NCBI RefSeq assembly: GCF_030846775.1
Contig: NZ_CP132910.1
Span: 5,087,001 to 5,151,000, forward strand
DNA: 64,000 bases
Source: Geothrix sp. 21YS21S-2
Lineage (GTDB): Bacteria > Acidobacteriota > Holophagae > Holophagales > Holophagaceae
Reading direction: 5' to 3'
This document shows positions 26,140-34,815 of this stretch, in pieces. Below the pieces are notes generated by a model. It saw only the letters and a list, made by a program, of their open reading frames with translations. It was not told the origin of the DNA and ran no database searches. Numbering within the stretch: the stretch's first letter is position 1; each line of letters opens with the position of its first letter. Made by a program: the position numbers and the translations under genes.

Positions 26140-27007
26140 GATCGCGGTGCTCGGCCCCACGGCCTCGGGCAAGTCGGCCCTGGCCATCGCCCTGGCCCGG
26201 CGCATCGGCGGCGAGGTGGTCAACGGCGACCCCTTCCAGGCCTACCGGGACCTGCCCGTGGGCACGGGCCAGCCCAGCGAGGCCGAGCGGGAGGGCATCC
26301 CCCACCACGGCTACGGCGTCCTGCCCCTGGAGACCGCCGTGAATCCGGCCTCCTTCGGGGAGCTGGCCCGGGGCTGGATCGGCGCCTGCGCCAACCCGGT
26401 GCTCGTCACCGGGTCCGGCCTCTACCTCCGGGGCGTCTGGGACCAGCTCACGCAGCTGCCCGACGTGCCCGAGGCGATCACCGCCAAGCTGCGCCGGTGG
26501 GTGGACCTGCTGGGCTCCCCGGCCCTGCACCGCTACCTGGCCGCGGTGGACCCCGCGCGCGCCGCCCAGCTCCATCCCAACGACCGCTCCCGGGTGCAGC
26601 GGGCCCTGGGCCTCCACCTGGCCACCGGGAGCCGCGCCTCGCTCTTCCTGGACGGCGTGGACCGGGGCGTGCCCGAGGGCTGGCTGGCCATCCTCGTGCT
26701 GCCTTCCCGGGAGCGCCAGCGGGAACGGGTGGCCGCCCGGGTTCGCCAGATGATCCGCGCCGGCTGGCAGAAGGAGGTGGCCGCCCTCCAGGGCACCCCG
26801 GCGGAGGCCGCGCTGCGCCGCCTGCGCCCCCTGGGCTACGACGTCTGGATGGACGAGCCCCGGGGCGCGGGCGCCCGCATCATCCTGGACACCCGCGCCT
26901 ACGCCAAGCGGCAGGGGACCTACTTCCGCAACCAGTGGCCGGACGTGCCGGTCTGGGATCCCGACGCCGAACCGGTGGAGGCCGCGTTCGCCAAGCTGGG
27001 CCTCTGA
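26132..27007 (+). CDS. miaA: tRNA dimethylallyltransferase
   Basis: Transfers dimethylallyl to A37 of tRNAs reading UNN codons. P-loop GPTASGKS (residues 8-15), GDPFQAYRDLPVGTGQPS (the family usually has DS-x-Q-x-Y here, so the Asp-Ser is replaced by Asp-Pro), GSGLYLRG, RVQRAL and TRAYAKRQGTYFRNQ (family TRxxAKRQxTWxR). At 291 residues it is slightly short. Its DMAPP substrate would come from the MEP pathway whose ispF and ispG are in this window. Confidence 0.93.
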   Translation: MTRIAVLGPTASGKSALAIALARRIGGEVVNGDPFQAYRDLPVGTGQPSEAEREGIPHHGYGVLPLETAVNPASFGELARGWIGACANPVLVTGSGLYLRGVWDQLTQLPDVPEAITAKLRRWVDLLGSPALHRYLAAVDPARAAQLHPNDRSRVQRALGLHLATGSRASLFLDGVDRGVPEGWLAILVLPSRERQRERVAARVRQMIRAGWQKEVAALQGTPAEAALRRLRPLGYDVWMDEPRGAGARIILDTRAYAKRQGTYFRNQWPDVPVWDPDAEPVEAAFAKLGL

Positions 27008-27044
27008 GCCCGGGCCTTCCGGAGCTCCGGGTCAGCATTAAATT

Positions 27045-27074
27045 ATTCCAGGCGCCTCCTGGCGTCGCTGGAAT
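27045..27074 (+). terminator. Interrupted hairpin between miaA and chemoreceptor gene
   Basis: ATTCCAG (27045-27051) pairs with CTGGAAT (27068-27074), with an inner CGCC-TCCT-GGCG stem. It follows miaA by 37 nt. There is no T-run on the plus side, so it may be a terminator, a boundary hairpin or an operator for the chemoreceptor gene. Confidence 0.35.
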
Positions 27075-27132
27075 CCATGGCTATAGTTCCTGAGGTATTG
27101 TGCCATCGGAACCCTTTGCGCCTGGAGGCCCC

Positions 27133-29037
27133 ATGACGTGGTTCAAGTCCCTCCGGCTGGCCACCCAGCTCATCACGGCCTTCGTGGCCGTGGCCCTCAT
27201 CACCGTCGTCGTGGGGATCTTCGGCATCCGCGCGTCCTTCGACCTCCACCGGATGATGGAGGACGCCTACTCCAACTGCACCCTGGCGGTGATCAACACC
27301 AGCAACGCCACCTTGGCCCTGGCCAACTGCCAGAGGGCCCTGGGCAACATCGTCCTGGCCCAGGACACCGCCTACCGCACGGGCCAGATCGATCACATGG
27401 GCAAGTACCGCTCCTCCGTCGCCGACTGGGTCGCCCGGGAGCGGAAGACCATGATGGGCGAGGCCGAGGTGGCCCAGTGGAAGCTCTACGACCAGTTGTG
27501 GGAGCCCTACGTCACATCCACCCGCAAGCTCGTCGCCCTGGCCGAGGCCGGCAAGCGCGCCGAGGCGGAGAAGTGGCTGGTCGGGGACGTGCGCCCCACG
27601 TACGGCGCCGTGGAGAAGCTCCTGGCCGAGGTGGTGGAGATCAACCGGCTGAACGCCGAGGCCGCCAACAAGGCCGGCCAGGCCGTGTACGAAAAGGTCC
27701 GCTGGCAGGCCGGGACGCTCGTCGCCGCCTGCTTCGTGCTCTCCATCCTGCTGGGGGGCCTGGTGACCCGGATTATCAAGGGCCAGGTGGGGGGCGAACC
27801 CGCCCTTGCCGCCTCCATCGCCCAGCGCGTGGCCCAGGGCGACATCACCATGGAGGTCCCGGTCGCCGAGGGCGACGCCACCAGCATGATGGCCGCCATG
27901 AGGACCATGGTCGCCACCCTCTCGCGGGTCCTGGCCGAGACCCAGAAGGTCGTGGAGGCCGCGGGCCGGGGCGACTTCCACCAGCGCATCGCCGTGGAGG
28001 GAAGCCGGGGCTACATCCTGGCCCTGGGCACGTCCCTCAACACGCTCTCCGAGACCTGCCAGAAGGGGCTCAGCGACGTGCGGCGGGTCATGGAGGCCGC
28101 GGCCAAGGGCGACCTGTCGGAGCGGATCACGGTGGCCTACGAGGGGGAGTTCCTGCGCCTCAAGGATGCCTCCAACGCCACCGTCGAGAAGCTGTCCGAG
28201 ACCATCGGCGGCGTGCTGGAAGCCTGCAGCAGCCTCGTGGAGGCGTCCGAACAGCTCAGCTCCACGGCCCAGGCCCTGAGCCAGGGCGCCTCGGAACAGG
28301 CCGCCAGCGTGGAGGAGACCAGCGCGTCCATGGAGGAGATGAGCGCCTCCATCGCCCAGAACAACGAGAACGCCAAGGTCACCGGGGACCTCGCCATCAA
28401 GACCGCCCGCGAGACCGTGGAGGGCGGCGCGGCCGTGCGGGAGACCGTGGACGCCATGAAGCAGATCGCCCGGAAGATCGCCATCATCGACGACATCGCC
28501 TACCAGACCAACCTGCTGGCACTGAACGCCGCCATCGAGGCGGGGCGGGCCGGGGAGCACGGCAAAGGCTTCGCCGTGGTGGCCGCCGAGGTGCGCAAGC
28601 TGGCCGAGCGCAGCCAGATCGCGGCCGAGGAGATCAGCGCCCTGGCCTCGGGCAGCGTGGAGCTGGCCGGGAAGGCCGGGAACCTCCTGGAGACCATCGT
28701 GCCCTCCATCCAGAAGACCGCCGACCTGGTGCAGGAGATCGCCGCGGCATCCAGCGAACAGAACTCAGGCGTGGGCCAGATCAACGCCGCCATCGGCCAG
28801 ATCAGCCAGGCCGTGGCCCAGAACGCCGCAGCCTCCGAGGAACTGGCCTCCACCTCGGAGGAGGTCAACGCCCAGGCCCTGGAACTCCAGGCCGCCATGG
28901 ACTTCTTCAGCCTGGGCGAAGAGGCCCGTCCCTCCCGGGGGCGCCGCGGGGTGCGGCCCCCGCCCAGGAAGGGCGGCGCGCCGGCGCGGATGGGCTCCAA
29001 GGAGGCCCACGCCGAGCAGGACTTCACGAGGTTCTGA
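27133..29037 (+). CDS. Methyl-accepting chemotaxis protein
   Basis: 634 residues. Membrane helix 1 (about 12-32), a 4-helix-bundle ligand domain with [21 protein letters not shown] (about 35-190), membrane helix 2 (about 195-215), two HAMP-like stretches (about 215-350), then a signalling hairpin with tip [20 protein letters not shown] and GRGFAVV-like [18 protein letters not shown]. There are glutamine/glutamate methylation-type sites on both flanks, and a basic C-terminal tail rather than a CheR-binding pentapeptide. GGAGG lies 4 nt before the ATG. It should couple through CheW/CheA to the flagella encoded at 33-44 kb. Confidence 0.94.
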   Translation: MTWFKSLRLATQLITAFVAVALITVVVGIFGIRASFDLHRMMEDAYSNCTLAVINTSNATLALANCQRALGNIVLAQDTAYRTGQIDHMGKYRSSVADWVARERKTMMGEAEVAQWKLYDQLWEPYVTSTRKLVALAEAGKRAEAEKWLVGDVRPTYGAVEKLLAEVVEINRLNAEAANKAGQAVYEKVRWQAGTLVAACFVLSILLGGLVTRIIKGQVGGEPALAASIAQRVAQGDITMEVPVAEGDATSMMAAMRTMVATLSRVLAETQKVVEAAGRGDFHQRIAVEGSRGYILALGTSLNTLSETCQKGLSDVRRVMEAAAKGDLSERITVAYEGEFLRLKDASNATVEKLSETIGGVLEACSSLVEASEQLSSTAQALSQGASEQAASVEETSASMEEMSASIAQNNENAKVTGDLAIKTARETVEGGAAVRETVDAMKQIARKIAIIDDIAYQTNLLALNAAIEAGRAGEHGKGFAVVAAEVRKLAERSQIAAEEISALASGSVELAGKAGNLLETIVPSIQKTADLVQEIAAASSEQNSGVGQINAAIGQISQAVAQNAAASEELASTSEEVNAQALELQAAMDFFSLGEEARPSRGRRGVRPPPRKGGAPARMGSKEAHAEQDFTRF

Positions 29038-29070
29038 CCCGGGCCGTACGGCCGTATCCGCCGCCCCGTC

Positions 29071-29856
29071 TCACCCTTCCCTGGCGGGAGCAGGCGATGC
29101 CGCGGGGACCTTGGCCCGTTCCCTCAGGTCCACGATGCGGGCCCGCACCTCGGCCATGAGGTCCTCCTTCGTCTCGAAGTCCCTGGGGTGGATGGGCTGG
29201 CCCACGGTGATGACGTACTTCCACGGCCGCACCAGGAGCTTGCCGGGGGGCAGCATGTGGTAGGCGCCGCCGATGCCCAGGGGGAGGATGGGGGTGTCGG
29301 CGTCCACGGCCAGGGCGAAGCCGCCCTTCTTGAAGGGGAGCAGCTCCCCGGTGCGGGTGCGGGTGCCCTCGGGGAAGAGGACGACGCTCTTGCCGCCCCG
29401 TATCTGGCGGGCGGCCTCGGCGATGCTGGCCACGGCCTTCTCGCGGTTGCTGCGGTCGATGAAGATGGTGCCGGCCATCATGGCGGCCCAGCCCACCGGG
29501 ACCATCCACTTCAGCTCCTTCTTGGCCAGGTACACGGCCGGGATGGGCAGGGTGCCCATGAGCACGGGCGGGTCCAGGAGGCTCTCGTGGTTGGCCATGA
29601 AGATCACCGGCTGGCGGCGCTCCCGGATGTCCTCGGGCAGGTCCTCCCACCCGATGAGCTCGTTGTGCATGCCGAAGAACCGGAAGATGGACCGGCTCCA
29701 CAGCGGCCCAAAGGTCCAGAAGCTCCGCTTGGGCCCCAGGAAGGGCGCCCCCAGGATGATGGTGACGGCCGTGAGCGGAAGGCTCACCAGCCCCCAGGCG
29801 GTGACCGTCGCCCTCCACGGCCAGGTGCTCTTCCAACCTCCCACGATGGGCTCCAT
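29071..29856 (-). CDS. plsC: 1-acyl-sn-glycerol-3-phosphate acyltransferase
   Basis: Makes phosphatidic acid from lysophosphatidate. Motif I is NHESLLDPPVL (NHxxxxD), motif II is FIDRSNR, motif III FPEGTRT with the substrate-binding Glu, and motif IV PILPLGIGG. A hydrophobic N-terminal helix (about 20-40) anchors it in the inner membrane. 261 residues. It starts 2 nt after the RIC-like gene stop on the same strand, so the two are coupled, although no functional link is obvious. Confidence 0.92.
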   Translation of the reverse strand: MEPIVGGWKSTWPWRATVTAWGLVSLPLTAVTIILGAPFLGPKRSFWTFGPLWSRSIFRFFGMHNELIGWEDLPEDIRERRQPVIFMANHESLLDPPVLMGTLPIPAVYLAKKELKWMVPVGWAAMMAGTIFIDRSNREKAVASIAEAARQIRGGKSVVLFPEGTRTRTGELLPFKKGGFALAVDADTPILPLGIGGAYHMLPPGKLLVRPWKYVITVGQPIHPRDFETKEDLMAEVRARIVDLRERAKVPAASPAPAREG

Positions 29857-29858
29857 GA

Positions 29859-30542
29859 TCAGGCCGGGAGGGCCCTGGGGAAGAGGATGTGGTTCTCGAG
29901 GAAGAGGTGGAGGTGCAGGTCGTCCTCCAGATTCCGCAGGCCCAGGTAGATGGCTCTCAGGTGCGCCGGGGAGTCCGGGGTGATCTCGTAGTCGGAGGTG
30001 ATGAGCCGGATGTTGTGGAGGAGCTCCTCGGCGGCCTGGTGCTCGGCGGAGATGGTGCGGGCCTGCTCCGAGGGGGTGCTGAGCGAGATGGGCGTCACGC
30101 CTCCGTTTTCGGCGGCGCAGATGGCCGGGAAGAGGTTGCGCTCCTCCATCTGGAAGTGGGCCACCAGGTCCCTGGCGAGGCTGGCGAAGTGGACCTTGAT
30201 GCGGATGAGGACGGCCTGGGCGGGGCCGGGGATGGCCAGGCCCGCGTCCAGGAGCTTCTGGATGCGCACCAGCTCCTCCCGGGTGAAGGCGTGGTGATGG
30301 TGCACGATGTGGTGGACCAGTTCGGGGATGGTCGCCATCATCCAGTCGCGCGGCGCCTGGGGCTTGAGGGCGTCCAGCTCCTGGGCGACCTTGTCCGGCG
30401 CCAGGCCCTGGACCTTGCAGGCCTCGGCGAGGGTCAGGCCCCCCTGGCCGTGCACGTCGATGCCGAGGCGGCAGAGGTGGCGGGTCACGGCCTGGCTGGA
30501 GGCGGCCAGCTGTTCGATGGGGCTGGAGGTGTCGATGGGCAT
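29859..30542 (-). CDS. Hemerythrin-like di-iron protein, RIC/YtfE-type
   Basis: 227 residues. The C-terminal hemerythrin four-helix bundle carries the expected ligands: HHIVHHHH, VHFASLARDLVAHFQMEERNLFP, EHQAAEELLHNIR and LHLHLFLENHILFP. These are as in YtfE/ScdA, which repairs or protects Fe-S centres under nitric-oxide stress. The N-terminal ScdA-like domain is present (residues 8-60), but the family's CCGG is replaced by VHGQGG, removing the cysteine pair thought to matter for iron transfer. The start ATG at 30542 has AGGA upstream. Confidence 0.85.
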   Translation of the reverse strand: MPIDTSSPIEQLAASSQAVTRHLCRLGIDVHGQGGLTLAEACKVQGLAPDKVAQELDALKPQAPRDWMMATIPELVHHIVHHHHAFTREELVRIQKLLDAGLAIPGPAQAVLIRIKVHFASLARDLVAHFQMEERNLFPAICAAENGGVTPISLSTPSEQARTISAEHQAAEELLHNIRLITSDYEITPDSPAHLRAIYLGLRNLEDDLHLHLFLENHILFPRALPA

Positions 30543-30577
30543 GCGGGAGTCCTGGATTGACGCGAGCTAGTACCTTA

Positions 30578-30892
30578 TCACGGCACCGGGTCGTGGCCGC
30601 CGTGGCCGAAGGGGTTGCATCGGAGGATCCGCCAGGTGGTGAGGGCCCCTCCCCGGAGGGTCCCGTACTTCCGCACGCAGCCCAGGCCGTAGTGGCTGCA
30701 GGTGGGGGTGAACTTGCACTGGGAGGGCAGGGCGGGGCCCAGGGTGGCCTGGTAGGCCCGGATGGCCCCCCGGGCCACCCAGGCCGTGGGCTGGAAGGGC
30801 ACGGGCAGGAAGGCCTCCAGGATCAGGTAGATCCCGCAGGCCAGCAGGGGATGGGCAAACAGCGCGTCGATCACCCGCCGGACTCCCGTCAC
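30578..30892 (-). CDS. yidD: Membrane protein insertion efficiency factor YidD
   Basis: 104 residues. Family core CKFTPTCSHYGLGCVRKYG (three cysteines), then TWRILRCNPFGHGGHDPVP at the C-terminus. It helps YidC-dependent insertion at the inner membrane. The N-terminal hydrophobic helix is longer than usual. Start is GTG at 30892, overlapping the ispG stop (GTGA). In most genomes yidD lies between rnpA and yidC; here it is detached from that cluster. Confidence 0.92.
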   Translation of the reverse strand: MTGVRRVIDALFAHPLLACGIYLILEAFLPVPFQPTAWVARGAIRAYQATLGPALPSQCKFTPTCSHYGLGCVRKYGTLRGGALTTWRILRCNPFGHGGHDPVP

Positions 30893-31989
30893 GCGTCCTT
30901 CTCTGCCTTGAACCGGCGCGCCTCCTCCAGGAAGGCGGGGACCAGGTCGGCCTCCTTGACCTTGCGGATGAGGATGCCCTTGCGGTAGATGAGGCCCTCG
31001 CCGGCGCCGCCGGCCACGCCCAGGTCCGCGTCCCGGGCCTCGCCGGGACCGTTGACCACGCAGCCCATGACGGCGTACGTGACGTCCTCGTGGTTGATCT
31101 CGCGCAGGCCCTCCTCGATCTGGTGGGCGACGGTGTTCAGGTCGATCTGCACCCGGCCGCAGGAAGGGCAGCTGACCATGTGGAAGCCCCCCGTGCGCAG
31201 CTCCAGGGCCCGGAGCAGCTCGTGGCCGATCTTGCACTCCTCCTCGCCGTCGCCGGTGAGCGAGACCCGGATGGTGTCGCCCAGGCCTTCGGCCAGGAGG
31301 ATGCCCAGGCCGGCGCTGCTGCGGATGGTGGCGCCCCAGGGGGTGCCGGCCTCGGTGATGCCCAGGTGGAAGGGGTAGTCCACCTGCTTGGCCAGCAGCC
31401 GGTAGGCCTGCACGGTGCGCACCACGTCCGAGGCCTTGAGGCTGATCTTGGTGTTGAAGAACTGTTCCTTCTCCAGCATCTCCAGGTGCCGCAGGGCGCT
31501 CTCCACCATGGCCTCGGGGGTGGCCGTGCCGCCGAACTTCTCCACCAGGTCCTTCTCCAGGCTGCCGGCGTTGACGCCGATGCGGATGGGGATGCCCAGG
31601 CCGCCGGCCTTCTCCACCACGGCCCGCACCCGGTCCTGCCCCCCGATGTTGCCCGGGTTGATGCGCAGGCAGGCGGCGCCGCCGTCGGCGGCCACCAGGG
31701 CCAGGCGGTAGTCGAAGTGGATGTCGGCCACCACGGGGATGGGACTGCGGGCGGTGATCTCGTGGAACACCTCCCCGGCCTTCTTGGTGGGCACCGAGAC
31801 CCGCACGATCTCGCAGCCGGCGGCCGCGTACGCGTAGATCTGCTTGACGGTGGCCTCCACGTCCCGGGTGTCGGTCTTGGTCATGCTCTGCACGGTGATC
31901 GGGGCATCCCCTCCCACGGGCACGCCACCCACCAGGATCTGGCGGGTCTTGCGCCGGGGCGCGAGGGATCGGGAAGCAAGTTCGGACAT
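30889..31989 (-). CDS. ispG: 4-hydroxy-3-methylbut-2-en-1-yl diphosphate synthase
   Basis: Reduces ME-cPP to HMBPP in the MEP pathway using a [4Fe-4S] cluster. A TIM-barrel N-terminus has TDTRDVEATVKQI, VPTKKAGE, VADIHFDYRLA and RINPGNIGG. The C-terminal cluster domain has CPSCGR and GCVVNGPGEARDAD, giving the three cysteines and one glutamate ligand. 366 residues, the usual bacterial length. It overlaps yidD by 4 nt. Confidence 0.96.
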   Translation of the reverse strand: MSELASRSLAPRRKTRQILVGGVPVGGDAPITVQSMTKTDTRDVEATVKQIYAYAAAGCEIVRVSVPTKKAGEVFHEITARSPIPVVADIHFDYRLALVAADGGAACLRINPGNIGGQDRVRAVVEKAGGLGIPIRIGVNAGSLEKDLVEKFGGTATPEAMVESALRHLEMLEKEQFFNTKISLKASDVVRTVQAYRLLAKQVDYPFHLGITEAGTPWGATIRSSAGLGILLAEGLGDTIRVSLTGDGEEECKIGHELLRALELRTGGFHMVSCPSCGRVQIDLNTVAHQIEEGLREINHEDVTYAVMGCVVNGPGEARDADLGVAGGAGEGLIYRKGILIRKVKEADLVPAFLEEARRFKAEKDA

Positions 31990-32028
31990 AGGTGGACCTC
32001 GGCCAGCTCCGCGCTGGATCTCCCCAGT

Positions 32029-32754
32029 CTAATCCTGATCCGCCGGGTCGGTAATGGGGGACTGGAACGGTTGCCGGCTGCTGAGGGCCAGATCCAGGAT
32101 CCGCCCCGATGCGTAAGGCTTTGTGATGTACGTGTGCAGGTTCTGGATCTGGTTCAGCACCTTGTTGGTGCTTTCGAGGCAGTCCCTCAGGTCCCGGAGC
32201 TCGGAGGGGGTGGGGGGCGTGCTGGACTTGATGAAGCGGTCCAGCAGGATCTGGGCGGAAGCCAGGGGCTGGGCCAGCTCGTGGGCCGTGCCGCCGGCGA
32301 CCTCCAGGAGGGCCCGGTTGCGCTCCCCGGCCAGGGCCGCGTCCCGCTGGCGGGAAAGGCGCACCATCATGCGCAGCTTCACCAGGAGTTCGCTGAACAC
32401 GTAGGGCTTGACCAGGTAGTCGATGCCCCCGGAATCGATGCCCTCCTTCACCCAGTCCTCCCCGATGCGCACCGCGCTGATGAAGATGAGCGGGGTGGTG
32501 GCGTTGAGCTGGGACCTGCGGATCTGCCGGCAGGCCTCGATGCCGTCCATGCCGGGCAGGCTGACGTCCATGAGGATGCCCTCGAACACCAGCCGGGAGC
32601 AGACCTCCAGGGCCTCGTCCCCGCTCTGCACCAGGGTCAGGTTGAAGGGGAGGTTGCGCAGCTCCCGTTCGTGGACTTTGAGGTTCCCGATGAGGTCGTC
32701 GACGATGAGGATGCGTCCGGGGTTCGCAGGCGTCGGAATATAGGAATCGATCAT
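32029..32754 (-). CDS. Receiver-DHp protein without ATPase domain
   Basis: 241 residues. Receiver domain (about 12-130) with VDD at 18-20, phospho-acceptor D63 (LMDVSLPG), a FISA stretch and K116 (LVKPY). Then a histidine-kinase dimerisation helix with H158 in GGTAHELAQPLASAQ and a second helix to about 205. No N-box, G1 or G2 motif follows, so it cannot phosphorylate itself. It may serve as a phosphotransfer node or a response regulator that dimerises through a DHp. It lies between ispG and flgE. Confidence 0.82.
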   Translation of the reverse strand: MIDSYIPTPANPGRILIVDDLIGNLKVHERELRNLPFNLTLVQSGDEALEVCSRLVFEGILMDVSLPGMDGIEACRQIRRSQLNATTPLIFISAVRIGEDWVKEGIDSGGIDYLVKPYVFSELLVKLRMMVRLSRQRDAALAGERNRALLEVAGGTAHELAQPLASAQILLDRFIKSSTPPTPSELRDLRDCLESTNKVLNQIQNLHTYITKPYASGRILDLALSSRQPFQSPITDPADQD

Positions 32755-32810
32755 GGGGCTCCCGGATAGCAGATTAACTCCGGAAGCCCCATGTTGTCAG
32801 AGGTAAAAAA

Positions 32811-34106
32811 TCAGCGCACGAGGTTGAGGACTTCCTGGAGCAGGTTGTTGGCGGTGGTGACGACCCGGCTGTTCGCCTGATATCCGTTCTGGTTGATGAT
32901 CATCCGGGTGAGCTCGGTGGCCACGTCCACGTTGGACAGCTCGAGGTTGGAACCCAGCACGCCGCCCCGGCCGCCCTGGTTCGCCGCGCCCACCGCGGCC
33001 GAGCCGCTGGCCACCGTGGCGATGTAATTGTTGCCGCCCTGCTTGGAGAGGCCGTTCTCGTTGAGGAAGGTGCTGATGGCCACCTGGCCCATGGCGATGG
33101 TCTGGCCGTTGGTGTAGTTGCCGATGATCATGCCGTCCTGGTCCACGGTCAGGCTGCTCACGGTGCCGGCCCCGAAGCCGTCCTGGCTGCTGCCGGAGGT
33201 GGTCGACGCCGCCGCGTAGCTGGTGAGGAACTTGGTGAGGCCGCCGGAACTGGTGGGCGTGGTGAGGAGCCAGTTGGTGGTGTTGGCCGCGGCGCCGTTG
33301 GTCCAGCCGCTGATGGTCAGCACCGGGTTGTTGGGGGCGGCCGCCGTGGGCGTGATGACGACGCCGCCCAGCGTGTAGCTGGTGAGGACGCCGCTGCTGT
33401 TGAACTGGACGGAAGTGGGCATGCCGGCGACGGTGCCGCCGTCGGTGGCCGTGGCGGCCACGTTCCACTGGCCGACCGTGGCGGTGGGCGTGAACGTGAA
33501 GGTCACGCTGTGGGTGGCGCCCAGGCTGTCGTAGACCTGCACGGTGGAGGTGAAGGGCGTGGAGCCCACCGCCGCCGTGGAATCCAGGTTGGCGATGATC
33601 TCCAGGTTGGAGGTGGGCACGCCGCCCGACGTGCCGGCCATGTTCAGCAGGATGGGCGCGGGCAGGCCGCCCGGGTTCACCACGCCGGCGTTGGCGTTCC
33701 AGCCCATGACCTTGTCGCCCTGGGAATCGACCAGGTAGCCGGTCTTGTCGATGGTGAAGTTGCCGTTGCGGGTGTAGACCGCGCTGCCGGTCTTGTTCTG
33801 CAGGGTGAAGAAGCCGTTGCCCTGCATGGCCATGTCGGTGACGCTGCCGGTCTGCTGGAAGGAGCCCTGGGCGAAGTCCTGGGCCACCGAGCCCAGCGAG
33901 GCGCCGAGGCCCACCTGCATCGGGTTGCCGTTGCCCTGGGTGCCCTGGTTGGCGATGGCGGCGTTGAAGAGGTCCTGGAACTGGGAGCTGGACCCCTTGA
34001 ACCCGGCCGTGTTGAGGTTGGCCAGGTTGTTGCCGATCACGCTCAAGGCGGAGGCGTTGGTGGAGAGCCCGGAGAGGCTGGCGTAGAAGGAAGAGTAGAG
34101 GCCCAT
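32811..34106 (-). CDS. flgE: Flagellar hook protein FlgE
   Basis: 431 residues. N-terminal rod/hook signature SLSGLSTNASALSVIGNNLANLNTAGFKG, FlgE-type DLFNA segment, MQGNGFFTLQN, and central TSTVQVYDSLGATHSVTFTF, the hook-specific beta domain. The C-terminal helix ends with VDVATELTRMIINQNGYQANSRVV. It polymerises outside the cell into the hook. It lies 9 nt after flgD on the same strand. Confidence 0.94.
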   Translation of the reverse strand: MGLYSSFYASLSGLSTNASALSVIGNNLANLNTAGFKGSSSQFQDLFNAAIANQGTQGNGNPMQVGLGASLGSVAQDFAQGSFQQTGSVTDMAMQGNGFFTLQNKTGSAVYTRNGNFTIDKTGYLVDSQGDKVMGWNANAGVVNPGGLPAPILLNMAGTSGGVPTSNLEIIANLDSTAAVGSTPFTSTVQVYDSLGATHSVTFTFTPTATVGQWNVAATATDGGTVAGMPTSVQFNSSGVLTSYTLGGVVITPTAAAPNNPVLTISGWTNGAAANTTNWLLTTPTSSGGLTKFLTSYAAASTTSGSSQDGFGAGTVSSLTVDQDGMIIGNYTNGQTIAMGQVAISTFLNENGLSKQGGNNYIATVASGSAAVGAANQGGRGGVLGSNLELSNVDVATELTRMIINQNGYQANSRVVTTANNLLQEVLNLVR

Positions 34107-34115
34107 GGTTCGCTC

Positions 34116-34775
34116 CTAGCTGGAAATCCGGGTGATGTTGGACAGGGAATACTGGCTGCCGCCGGCGGTGACCTTCACTTCGTTGTTCACGAAGGAGACC
34201 GCGGAGACCACGGCGCTGGTGGTGGTGGAGGCGGTGACGGGGGCCCCGTTGGCGGTCTTGGCGGAGACGGCGACCGTGTAGTTCCCGTCGGGCAGCTGGA
34301 CGCCGTTGTCGTCCTTGCCGTTCCAGTTCAGGGTGCTGTCGCCCGCGCCCAGGGCGCCGGGGCCCAGGGTCCTGACGATCTTGCCGTTGGCGTCCTTGAT
34401 GGTCAGCGTGGCGTTGCCGTCGGCGCCCATGCTCACCCCGATCGCGGCGGCGCCGCCCGAGAGGGCGACGTTGCTCGAGGTGATCTGGATCTTCTTGCCG
34501 ATGAGGTCGGCGCTCTGGGCCTGGTACAGCGCGGCGTTCTGGGTCTGGATGCTGGCCAGCAGGGTGTTGGTGTTCTGCTGGGCCTCCAGCGAGGAGAACG
34601 TGGCCATCTGGGCCACCATCTGGTTGGGGTCCTGGGTGTTGGTGGGGTCCTGGTGCTGGAGCTGGGCGACCAGGAGCTTCAGGAACGCATCCTTGGACAG
34701 GGTGTTCGAGGCCTTGGTCGTGGCGGCGGTGTTGGCCGTCGTGGAGCTGGTCGTGGAGACGGTCGGGGATTGCAT
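34116..34775 (-). CDS. flgD: Flagellar hook assembly (capping) protein FlgD
   Basis: 219 residues. A Ser/Thr-rich start is followed by KDAFLKLLVAQLQHQDPTNTQDP, the family hallmark, and FSSLEAQQNTN. The C-terminal half has the FlgD Ig-like and tudor-like domain (GDSTLNWNGKDDNGVQLPDGNYTVAVSA is in this region). It caps the growing hook and is lost in the mature flagellum. It sits between fliK and flgE. Confidence 0.93.
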   Translation of the reverse strand: MQSPTVSTTSSTTANTAATTKASNTLSKDAFLKLLVAQLQHQDPTNTQDPNQMVAQMATFSSLEAQQNTNTLLASIQTQNAALYQAQSADLIGKKIQITSSNVALSGGAAAIGVSMGADGNATLTIKDANGKIVRTLGPGALGAGDSTLNWNGKDDNGVQLPDGNYTVAVSAKTANGAPVTASTTTSAVVSAVSFVNNEVKVTAGGSQYSLSNITRISS

Positions 34776-34815
34776 GCTGGATTCCTCCGGGAGGCTATAG
34801 GCAGGAGTCGTGCCG

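Noticed and set aside
27008-27132. FliA (sigma-28) promoter for the chemoreceptor
   Set aside because: No TAAA-N15-GCCGATAA match; only an interrupted hairpin and an isolated TATAGT.
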